Part shown: one piece after another, positions 1 to 5,787 of the stretch | Numbering within the stretch: the stretch's first letter is position 1 | Layout of the letters: each line of letters begins with the position of its first letter | DNA from: an uncultured Peptoniphilus sp. | GTDB lineage: Bacteria > Bacillota > Clostridia > Tissierellales > Peptoniphilaceae | Length of the DNA: 8,737 nt | Assembly: GCA_902489255.1 (NCBI GenBank) | Contig: CABTZF010000034.1 | Coordinates: 1-8,737 of the forward strand | Reading direction: 5' to 3' | Made by a program: the position numbers and the translations under genes | Notes under the pieces: model-generated | Databases searched by the model: none | Seen by the model: the letters and a program-made list of their open reading frames with translations, nothing else | Told to the model about the DNA's origin: nothing

Positions 1-564
1 AAAAATCGTTCTATTTTTTCTGATAAGATTTTTTGTAAAGAATGTGGTAGACATATGAGTTTTCGATGTGACAGTAGACAAAAGAAGAATTCAGATAAAA
101 TATACAAGTACAAAAGTTATTATTGTAATTTATGTAAAGATGAGAAAACACCAAACAATATCAGAGAGAAAGATATTATTGAACTTATAAAACCCAAATT
201 AAAAGATTTTAAGATTCAAAACACATTAAATGAAGAGAAAGTTATAGAACACAAGAATGTAGAAGAAGATATTCTAAAGGAAATATCCATATTAAACAGT
301 AATTTACAAATCATCTATGAAAACTATAAAAGGAAAAATATTTCAAAAGAGGAGTATTTAAATGAAAAAACTCTAATCCAAGATAAAAAGGTATTGCTAG
401 AAAATAGACTTGATGAGTTTCAATCATATATAGTCAATTCAGAGAAAGCAACGGATATTACAGTCTTAGACGAAGAAAATTTATTGAAGGCTTATGTAGA
501 CAATAAAATTGATAAAATAATTGTATCAAGAAGTGGAGAAATACAAATTATGGAGAAGTATTAG
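1..564 (+). CDS. Large serine recombinase, C-terminal part (5' end outside window)
   Basis: The reading frame is open from the first base and ends at TAG, giving 187 visible residues. These are the C-terminal part of a large serine recombinase, a DNA-cutting integrase that catalyses insertion and excision of mobile elements. Residues 11-45 form the recombinase zinc ribbon with two CxxC pairs (C12/C15 and C42/C45). Residues about 60-135 are a Lys/Glu-rich coiled coil containing the family-typical stretch YENYKRKNISKEEYL. The end (about 150-187) matches the usual C-terminal segment, in which a helix precedes a strand like DKIIVSRSGEIQI. The N-terminal catalytic resolvase domain with the active serine is not visible, so activity cannot be judged. 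The gene points toward the element end at about 2700. A methionine at base 55 lies inside the zinc ribbon and is not a real start. Confidence 0.9.
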   Translation, partial: KNRSIFSDKIFCKECGRHMSFRCDSRQKKNSDKIYKYKSYYCNLCKDEKTPNNIREKDIIELIKPKLKDFKIQNTLNEEKVIEHKNVEEDILKEISILNSNLQIIYENYKRKNISKEEYLNEKTLIQDKKVLLENRLDEFQSYIVNSEKATDITVLDEENLLKAYVDNKIDKIIVSRSGEIQIMEKY

Positions 565-623
565 TTTGTATAGTTGAAGTTGTAACAAAATATAAACGAA
601 AATTTCTATATCATAAAATGACT

Positions 624-649
624 ACTATGTCAATAGTGGAGATACTATT
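624..649. repeat. Three alternating ACTAT half-sites upstream of the toxin promoter
   Basis: ACTAT at 624-628, its inverse ATAGT at 633-637 and ACTAT again at 644-648 form two overlapping inverted repeats. AATAGT and ACTATT (632-637 and 644-649) are a perfect 6-bp match. The two direct copies are 20 bases apart, and the third covers the place where a -35 box would lie for the -10 at 666. Position and symmetry suit an operator for autoregulation of the toxin-antitoxin operon. In sequence this AT-rich it could also be chance, or a recombinase accessory site. Confidence 0.35.
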
Positions 650-662
650 TATTTGCTAAATG

Positions 663-671
663 TGGTATAAT
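663..671 (+). promoter_or_regulatory. Extended -10 promoter of the RnlAB-like operon
   Basis: TGG followed by TATAAT (666-671) is an extended -10 element with a perfect hexamer. No good -35 is seen at the usual distance (643-648 reads TACTAT), which is compatible with extended -10 promoters. Transcription would begin near 678, giving a leader of about 50 bases before the toxin start at 728. Confidence 0.65.
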
Positions 672-727
672 ACAAATATGAGCGAGGAGAAATTTATTAA
701 AATTTAGAATAGCGGTGGTGAAAATTT

Positions 728-2227
728 ATGGTGAAGAAAAAATTTTATGCAGTAAAGGTAGGTAAGACACCAGGGATATATGGCACTTGGAGTGAAACGG
801 AGGAACAGGTTAAAGGATTTCCGGGAGCTGTGTATAAATCTTTTTCTACTGAGGAAGATGCAATAAGATATATATCTTGTGAAGATATAAAAGAAATTAA
901 AAGTGTATCTGATGAAACGTCTGCAATAAATAAAAAAATAGAACAGGAAATAAAGAACTTACGAGATAGAGAAGTAATTGCTTTTGTAGATGGCAGCCAT
1001 TCTTTAGATGCAGATGGAAAAGAAAAATACAGTTTTGGTGTCCTTCTTTTAACCAATGAATCAGAAGACAGTCTATATAAGGCTTTTATAGATAAAACTT
1101 ATATGGATTCAAGAAATATTGCAGGTGAAATTGAAGGTGTTAAACAAGCTATTTTATGGGCTATTGAAAGCAATAAACAAAGAATAAAAATTTTTTATGA
1201 TTATGAAGGCATTGAAAAGTGGGCAACGAAAGAATGGAAATCTAAAGTCAAGATTTCACAGGAATATAGTAAATTCTTTGATGAGAAGTCAAAGTTGATA
1301 AATATAGAATTTGAGCATGTAAAAGCTCATAGCGGAATTGTGTATAATGAAAAAGCGGATGAATTAGCAAAAAAAGCTCTCTTGTCGCAAGGGTATAAAA
1401 CATATAATGATGGATCTATCTATTTTATAGGTTTTCAAAAGCAAGATTGGCTTAATATGGTAGAATCACTCAATAATGAAATCAATGAAGAAGATATTAA
1501 AGATAAAATTAAGGTAGAAGAATCTAGTCCAAAAGATTACTTAGATAAATTGTTACTTGTGTTTGACGGTCAACGAGTGATTATTAACTGCTACAAAGGT
1601 AATAAATCTTACGTTCAAGGGAAACAGAGTTTGCTGTTTCAGAAAATTATTTCATTGGCGATTGAAAACTTACCAACAGATAGTGCTGTTATAGAAGTCC
1701 TAAATACGTATCATGCTTTAACAGTAGAGAAGCCGGAGGTTGAAAATGCTTTTTCTACGTTATTGCCTAATTTTCCAATTGATGATAAAGATACAAAACT
1801 TAGAAATACTTTATTATCCGCAGTATTTAATACACTAATAACAGGCTATATGCCGGATTATACTTGTCTGGTTACACCCCTTTTTAGAGCGATGGAATTT
1901 TATTTGCATAGAATTTTACATGATAAATTAGGTAAGAATACAACTAGAACAGGAAAAGATGGCAAATTTAAAGGGAATGATTTTGCTTTCTTTGATGAAA
2001 ATGAAACAACAGGAAATTTTGAATATAATTCATCTGCTGTAGGCTTAAGTTCTAATCAAATAGATTATCTTAATAAGTTATATAGTAGCTATAACAAAAT
2101 GAGACATCCATATTCACATTGGTCAGAAAATTCAATGGATACTCATGTTATAACGGATATAAAAACAGCTCATGAATTAATTTTGGCAGGCTTGCAATTT
2201 ATAAATAAATATTATATAATATTCTAG
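728..2227 (+). CDS. RNase HI-RnlA fusion: viroplasmin/RNase H plus HEPN toxin domain
   Basis: The 499-residue protein has three parts. Residues 5-49 match the viroplasmin-like N-terminal domain of RNase HI, which binds RNA:DNA hybrids. Residues 83-222 are an RNase H fold with D88 (in FVDGS), E134, D158 and D211 (in KADELAKK), plus H201, so it looks active. Residues 270-499 resemble RnlA (RNase LS toxin). They include a TBP-like strand region with YVQGKQSLLF and a HEPN domain with R387 and E390 (in PLFRAMEF) and R459-x4-H464 (in MRHPYSHW), in the order and spacing of E. coli RnlA R255, E258, R318 and H323 as recalled. The fusion replaces the N-terminal domain of stand-alone RnlA. By analogy the toxin cleaves mRNA and blocks phage growth. 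The start is supported by GGTGGTG at 714-720, seven bases upstream. An RnlB-like gene follows 46 bases later. The RnlA assignment was made by eye from motifs. Confidence 0.88.
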   Translation: MVKKKFYAVKVGKTPGIYGTWSETEEQVKGFPGAVYKSFSTEEDAIRYISCEDIKEIKSVSDETSAINKKIEQEIKNLRDREVIAFVDGSHSLDADGKEKYSFGVLLLTNESEDSLYKAFIDKTYMDSRNIAGEIEGVKQAILWAIESNKQRIKIFYDYEGIEKWATKEWKSKVKISQEYSKFFDEKSKLINIEFEHVKAHSGIVYNEKADELAKKALLSQGYKTYNDGSIYFIGFQKQDWLNMVESLNNEINEEDIKDKIKVEESSPKDYLDKLLLVFDGQRVIINCYKGNKSYVQGKQSLLFQKIISLAIENLPTDSAVIEVLNTYHALTVEKPEVENAFSTLLPNFPIDDKDTKLRNTLLSAVFNTLITGYMPDYTCLVTPLFRAMEFYLHRILHDKLGKNTTRTGKDGKFKGNDFAFFDENETTGNFEYNSSAVGLSSNQIDYLNKLYSSYNKMRHPYSHWSENSMDTHVITDIKTAHELILAGLQFINKYYIIF

Positions 2228-2256
2228 TTACTTTTTTGTATAAATGATTTAAGAGG

Positions 2257-2263
2257 AAGGAGG
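2257..2263 (+). promoter_or_regulatory. Strong ribosome binding site of the antitoxin gene
   Basis: AAGGAGG matches the anti-Shine-Dalgarno almost completely and lies 10 bases before the ATG at 2274. It is clearly stronger than the GGTGGTG in front of the toxin. This fits the usual need for antitoxin excess from a shared mRNA. Confidence 0.7.
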
Positions 2264-2273
2264 AGATATTGTA

Positions 2274-2621
2274 ATGAAACCATATTTGATAAATAGTTTA
2301 AAAAAGGATGGATTTGATGCTATAATAACATTGTTGGATTACCAAACTCAAATATCAAGATGTTTAAAATCCATTAGAATGTCTCCGAACGAAACAAGAA
2401 AACTTTTGATAGATACTATATTATGTTCAGGAATGAATGAGTATCGTTTTATTGAAACTACTTTAAATGAAGATGGAACAATTAATTTAAATCATTATGA
2501 CTATGTTAATGTGGACAATGATGTACTAGAAAAAGCAAATGAGATTCTAAAATATCAACCCGCTTTTTTAAGAAATTCTGTATTGCCGGAATCACAAATA
2601 AAAAAAATAGCACAGAGTTAA
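2274..2621 (+). CDS. rnlB: RnlB-family antitoxin
   Basis: The 115-residue product is predicted to be the antitoxin that binds and silences the RnlA-type toxin encoded just upstream. Its length is close to E. coli RnlB (about 120 residues). The order of features also agrees: a small polar N-terminus, a helix around 38-54 (NETRKLLIDTILCSG), a central strand pair around 56-75, and a C-terminal helix with LRNSVLPESQIKKI (100-113), which parallels LEASVLSPDDVRQVL in E. coli RnlB as recalled. It has no DNA-binding helix-turn-helix, signal peptide or membrane segment, so autoregulation, if any, would need the complex. Position directly after the toxin is strong support. The similarity was judged by eye and is weak outside the C-terminal motif. 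Confidence 0.8.
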   Translation: MKPYLINSLKKDGFDAIITLLDYQTQISRCLKSIRMSPNETRKLLIDTILCSGMNEYRFIETTLNEDGTINLNHYDYVNVDNDVLEKANEILKYQPAFLRNSVLPESQIKKIAQS

Positions 2622-2647
2622 ATACACTGTATACAATATGACGCATC

Positions 2648-2678
2648 AAAGCACTTAAAGAAATTTAAGTGCTTTTTT
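2648..2678 (+). terminator. Rho-independent terminator after rnlB
   Basis: A perfect 12-bp stem (2648-2659 with 2664-2675, core GCACTTAAA/TTTAAGTGC) closes a GAAA tetraloop and runs into a T tract ending at 2678. It ends the toxin-antitoxin transcript and insulates it from the ABC fragment downstream. Confidence 0.88.
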
Positions 2679-2689
2679 AATATCAATTA

Positions 2690-2710
2690 CTTGACATTGT
2701 AGGGTAAATC
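2690..2710. other. Putative attachment-site junction inside the ABC Walker A codons
   Basis: Sequence homologous to an ABC ATPase begins exactly at GGT AAA TCA (Gly-Lys-Ser of Walker A, from 2703). The bases just before it (TTGACATTGTAG) place a stop in that frame and do not encode the rest of a P-loop. This fits an att site of the serine recombinase within the conserved P-loop codons. The exact crossover cannot be set without the left end or an uninterrupted relative. Confidence 0.45.
2691..2696 (+). promoter_or_regulatory. Outward-facing -35 hexamer at the element end
   Basis: A perfect TTGACA sits about six bases inside the presumed junction and points out of the element. No matching -10 lies 16-18 bases downstream in the ABC fragment (2714-2719 reads ATTTGC). 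As it stands it is a half-promoter that could be completed only by other sequence joined at the junction. Confidence 0.3.
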
Positions 2711-3224
2711 AACATTTGCAAGACTATTAACAAAAGAGCTTGACGGATACAAAGGTGAAGTAACAGTATATGGACAAGACTTAAACGAAATATCAGAAAA
2801 GTCATTGTTTGAAAGCGTCGCAGTAGTGCCACAAGAAGCCATGATATTTAAAGACAGCTTGTTTAATAACATTACAATGTATGACAGCTCTATAAAAGAA
2901 GATAGTGCCGAGTATAAAGAGATAATTAAGAAATTAAATCTCGAAGGTTTAGCAAAGAAAGAAAAAGAAGGTACCCTTGATGTACTCCAAGCATCTGGCG
3001 GAGAAAAAGAAAGAATATCCATAGCCAGAGCCATGATTAGAAAACCAAAGATACTTATACTAGATGAGCCAACAACAGGACTTGACCCGGACAACGCAAG
3101 AGAAGTAAAGAAGATAATCACAAACTTAGACGGAGTTCTAAGACTAGTTATAACACACGATTACGACGAAGAGTATTTAAAGAAGTTCGATGGCGTAATA
3201 TTTATGAATGAAGTTTGTGCTTAA
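2703..3224 (+). pseudogene. ABC exporter ATPase remnant, cut at Walker A
   Basis: The 173 remaining residues are the end of an ABC transporter ATP-binding domain. They begin with the GKST of Walker A, followed by the Q-loop VVPQE (Q44 of the fragment), signature SGGEK (98-102), Walker B ILILDEP with D121 and E122, and H-loop THD (H152). Every motif after Walker A is consensus, so the intact gene would have encoded a working ATPase, probably fused to a membrane domain as in its downstream paralogue. The membrane domain and first half of the P-loop are missing and an in-frame TAG precedes the remnant. It has no start codon with an RBS near its 5' end, so it is unlikely to make an active protein. 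No decay inside the frame suggests recent interruption, or a reversible one if the element can excise. Confidence 0.85.
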
Positions 3225-3235
3225 TAAATTGATAG

Positions 3236-3263
3236 TAGGTGGAGAGAAATCTTCACCTATTTT
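3236..3263 (+). terminator. Terminator after the ABC remnant (copy 1 of a repeated hairpin)
   Basis: A 10-bp stem with one G-U pair (TAGGTGGAGA with TCTTCACCTA) closes a GAAA tetraloop and is followed by only four T residues before an A. The same 28 bases recur after the next gene at 4825-4852. With its short T run it may terminate less well than copy 2. Confidence 0.75.
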
Positions 3264-3280
3264 ATTGATTAATAAAGGTA

Positions 3281-3309
3281 TTGCACTTTATTTAAGGTCA
3301 TGATATTAT
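3281..3309 (+). promoter_or_regulatory. Promoter of the second ABC transporter gene
   Basis: TTGCAC (3281-3286) and TATTAT (3304-3309) are separated by 17 bases, and TGA directly before the -10 makes it an extended type. Transcription would start near 3316, giving a short leader before the RBS GGGGGTG (3322-3328) and the ATG at 3336. This gene can thus be expressed independently of the interrupted one. Confidence 0.75.
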
Positions 3310-3335
3310 ATATATAACATTGGGGGTGATAAGCT

Positions 3336-4814
3336 ATGTGGAAGTTAAGAAAATATGTTTCGAATAAAGATTTATTTAGCTACATCGTCATATATATACT
3401 ATATAAAATAACTTTTCTTTTAAGTCCATATCTATCAGGTATATTTATAGACGCATCAGTTGCGAAGGACTTTGACAAGATGATTTTATATGCTATATAC
3501 AATATAATTTTGTTTGTAGCAGGACAGGGAGTTATGTATTTTTTCGACATAATTGAAGGAGAGGCAAGTACTCGTTCGACTATCAACATATATGAAAAGC
3601 TTGATGACAATCTTTTAAGATACAATCTCAAAACTAATAATATTAGCCGAGACAAGATAAATCAAGAGATAACACATAATCTTGACGCTGTTAGTAAATA
3701 CATATTCAAGACGCCAGTTAATGTAGTTTTTCAATTTTTGACAATGATTTTCATCTTTGTGATAATGCTTACTATATCGGTGCCACTTGCTTTTGTCATG
3801 CTTATAAGTGTGCCGGTAGGTGCTTACGTGTCATACAAGCTTGGAGATAAAATTTCTGATTACTCTGAAGAAAATATTCAAAACACACAAAATATCAATG
3901 GCTACATCTTGGATAAGTACGAGATAAACAAGTCAGAGAGACTTTTAGATAAGAAGCAACTCTTTAATATAAAAGATTATTTAGATAAATATAAGAACAC
4001 TCTGTTTAAAAAATTTAAATTACAATCCTTAGTTGAAAATTGGATGATATATTTTATTTTAAATGGCGTTATACTTATGATGACTATACTATCAGGCTAC
4101 TTTGTTTTCAATGGCAGTATAAGTATAGGTGCATTCTTTGCTTCACAGCTGTACGTTTCACAGTTTTGGGGACCAGTGCAAGAGCTCTTTGATATAAGAA
4201 ATGAGTATTTAAGCGATAAACCAGCTATCAATAACTTTGCGGAATTTTTAGAGATAGAAGCAGCTAAGTATAAAGATGATAAAATAAAAACTATTGAACT
4301 AAAAGATTTTGAGTGTTTAAGTAAAGATAATACTATTTTGAACGAAAAAGTCAACGCTTCTTTTGATGCATCACATATCAATATTATCTGCGGGGACAAT
4401 GGCACTGGCAAGACTACCATAGTCGAGGCTATACTTAATTATAATAAAAGATATAAAGGCAAGATATATATTAACGGTGAAGAACTAAAAGACCTTTCAT
4501 ACTCAGACATAGTTTATATACCAGCAGATTACATGATATCAAAGTTTGGCGTGCTTGAGGACAAGGCGAAGATGTCATCAGGACAAAGAAAGAAGGCTCA
4601 ATTTGATTTATCACTATTAACAGATAAGAGCGTGTATATAATCGACGAGCCAACAAACTTTTTAGACATTGAGAATAAAGAAGCAATTGCAAGGCTTATA
4701 TCTGATTTATACGATAATGGCAAGATAATTATAATGATTACACATGACAAGGACATTATTAATAAATTAAACAATGTAGAGACTATATATTTAGAAAGAA
4801 AAGTTGTAGCTTAA
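3336..4814 (+). CDS. ABC half-transporter (membrane plus ATPase domain) with degenerate NBD
   Basis: The 492-residue exporter-type protein has its membrane domain first (hydrophobic segments near 12-35, 48-70, 127-147, 148-168, 235-257 and 259-280) and its ATPase domain from about 315. Walker A is GDNGTGKT (353-360), the signature region SSGQR (414-418), Walker B IIDEP with D437 and E438, and the H-loop THD has H470. Two features are odd. The Q-loop position reads YIPAD (394-398) with Ala in place of Gln. Only about 16 residues separate it from the signature, against roughly 50 in normal domains, so most of the helical subdomain is missing. This suggests the degenerate partner of a heterodimeric exporter, with the interrupted upstream gene as the consensus half. 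The substrate is unknown. The start is set by GGGGGTG seven bases upstream. Confidence 0.88.
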   Translation: MWKLRKYVSNKDLFSYIVIYILYKITFLLSPYLSGIFIDASVAKDFDKMILYAIYNIILFVAGQGVMYFFDIIEGEASTRSTINIYEKLDDNLLRYNLKTNNISRDKINQEITHNLDAVSKYIFKTPVNVVFQFLTMIFIFVIMLTISVPLAFVMLISVPVGAYVSYKLGDKISDYSEENIQNTQNINGYILDKYEINKSERLLDKKQLFNIKDYLDKYKNTLFKKFKLQSLVENWMIYFILNGVILMMTILSGYFVFNGSISIGAFFASQLYVSQFWGPVQELFDIRNEYLSDKPAINNFAEFLEIEAAKYKDDKIKTIELKDFECLSKDNTILNEKVNASFDASHINIICGDNGTGKTTIVEAILNYNKRYKGKIYINGEELKDLSYSDIVYIPADYMISKFGVLEDKAKMSSGQRKKAQFDLSLLTDKSVYIIDEPTNFLDIENKEAIARLISDLYDNGKIIIMITHDKDIINKLNNVETIYLERKVVA

Positions 4815-4824
4815 TATATTGAAA

Positions 4825-4855
4825 TAGGTGGAGAGAAATCTTCACCTATTTTTTT
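4825..4855 (+). terminator. Terminator after the second ABC gene (copy 2 of a repeated hairpin)
   Basis: This is the same stem and GAAA loop as at 3236-3263, here followed by seven T residues and extended by flanking A-T pairs. It should be an efficient Rho-independent terminator separating the ABC gene from the metabolic unit that starts at 4891. Confidence 0.88.
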
Positions 4856-4880
4856 ATCTAAATGGGTACATATATAAAAG

Positions 4881-4886
4881 AGGTGG
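4881..4886 (+). promoter_or_regulatory. RBS that fixes the start of the TIM-barrel gene
   Basis: AGGTGG lies four bases before the ATG at 4891. A longer frame could begin at a non-ATG codon at 4828, but that point is inside the terminator hairpin and has no RBS, so 4891 is preferred. Confidence 0.75.
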
Positions 4887-4890
4887 TTAT

Positions 4891-5787
4891 ATGCTAAAGA
4901 GATTTTTTGATCTTAGTGGTGACGAGATCATTAATTTAAATAAAGATGAATTGAAACAAGCGATTAAGTCTTGTGAAGCGAGGATTGTTTTGTCTGAGAA
5001 TGTTGTGGTTCAAGAGCCAGCGACTTATGGAGTGACATCGTCTGAGCTTGCAAGGGCTTTTGGCGCTGACCTAATTTTATTAAATTTCTTTGATGTAAAT
5101 GAAAAGAAAATCAAGGGCCTTGATTATAGTGAGGGCGACATCATTAAAAAGCTAAAAAATCTTGTCAAGAGACCTATCGGTTTAAATCTAGAACCGGTTC
5201 AAGACAAGAATATGTTTAGCGAAAAGAAAGTGATTAGCGAGGGAAGAAAGGCGAGCGAAGAAAATATTAAAAAGCTTGATGAGATGGGCTTCGATTTCGT
5301 TATGTTTACTGGGAACCCTGGTACTGGCGTTGACAACGAAGGCATTAACGAGGCGATAAAACTTGCGAAAAAATATTTCCACGGACTTATCTTTGCTGGC
5401 AAGATGCATTCATCGGGTGTTGATGAGAAAATTGCAGACCTTGATGTTTATGAAGGCTTTTTAATTGCCGGCGCTGACGTGCTTTCTGTCCCAGCTGTTG
5501 GCACATGTCCAGGCGTTTTCGATGAAGATGTAAGAGCTATCGTAGAGCTTGCTCATAAAAACGGCGCTCTTGTGATGACTACCATCGGCACTTCGCAAGA
5601 AAGTTCGCCAAAGGAAGTCATTAGGTACATTGCACTTAGAAATAAAATTTTAGGCGCTGACATTCAGCATATAGGCGACTCTGGTTACGGTGGCCTTGCC
5701 ATTTGCGAGAATATATTTGAACTTTCAAGAACTTTAAGAGGAGATAGACACACATTTAAGCTTATGGCTGCGTCTATAAATAGATAA
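4891..5787 (+). CDS. DUF7916-like predicted TIM-barrel protein
   Basis: The soluble protein has 298 residues with alternating strand and helix segments typical of a TIM barrel: RIVLSENVV (31-39), ADLILLNFFDV (59-69), RPIGLNLEPV (94-103), FDFVMFTGNPGTG (134-146), HGLIFAGKMHSSG (164-176), GADVLSVPAVGTCPG (194-208), GALVMTTIGTSQES (225-238) and ADIQHIGDSGYGG (256-268). The acidic and Gly-rich loops at strand ends would form the active site. It resembles a bacterial family that databases have variously labelled DUF7916, PEP phosphonomutase-like or HAD-like. No HAD DxDxT motif is seen, so a hydrolase label of that type is not supported. The reaction is unknown. Its stop overlaps the next start (TAATG), pointing to translational coupling with the amidohydrolase. 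No convincing -35 is visible; TATATAAA at 4871-4878 could be a -10. Confidence 0.7.
   Translation: MLKRFFDLSGDEIINLNKDELKQAIKSCEARIVLSENVVVQEPATYGVTSSELARAFGADLILLNFFDVNEKKIKGLDYSEGDIIKKLKNLVKRPIGLNLEPVQDKNMFSEKKVISEGRKASEENIKKLDEMGFDFVMFTGNPGTGVDNEGINEAIKLAKKYFHGLIFAGKMHSSGVDEKIADLDVYEGFLIAGADVLSVPAVGTCPGVFDEDVRAIVELAHKNGALVMTTIGTSQESSPKEVIRYIALRNKILGADIQHIGDSGYGGLAICENIFELSRTLRGDRHTFKLMAASINR

Larger units (their letters stand above)
1..2702. mobile_element. Right end of a serine-recombinase mobile element carrying an RnlAB-like module
   Basis: The stretch begins inside a large serine recombinase gene, carries a toxin-antitoxin pair as cargo, and ends where an ABC transporter reading frame starts abruptly at the GKST of its Walker A motif (2703) behind an in-frame TAG. 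A recombinase next to a gene broken at a sharp point is the classic picture of integration into a conserved coding sequence. The left end and the other half of the target gene are outside the window, so the total size is unknown. The boundary is placed within about 10 bases of 2700 by reading-frame logic alone. A deletion joining unrelated sequence could give a similar junction. Confidence 0.55.

Noticed and set aside
745..1056. Minus-strand open frame opposite the RNase H domain
   Set aside because: It is a shadow of the well-supported + strand gene, without its own RBS or recognisable motifs.
2679..2740. A working promoter for the ABC remnant from TTGACA at 2691
   Set aside because: No -10-like hexamer lies 16-18 bases downstream and the remnant has no start codon with an RBS, so it is kept only as a possible half-promoter.
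2687..3121. Minus-strand open frame opposite the ABC remnant
   Set aside because: The + strand frame carries all the ABC motifs. The antisense product is a Ser- and Leu-rich translation typical of shadow frames.
2805..3224. A shorter ABC ATPase gene starting at the TTG codon at 2805
   Set aside because: That TTG is an ordinary Leu codon inside the ATPase domain. It lacks a nearby RBS and would drop the Walker A remnant. The homologous frame runs back to 2703, so the entry is a truncated remnant.
4828..4890. N-terminal extension of the TIM-barrel gene to 4828
   Set aside because: The extension lies in the terminator hairpin and T tract, has no RBS and shows no family similarity. The ATG at 4891 has AGGTGG at a good distance.
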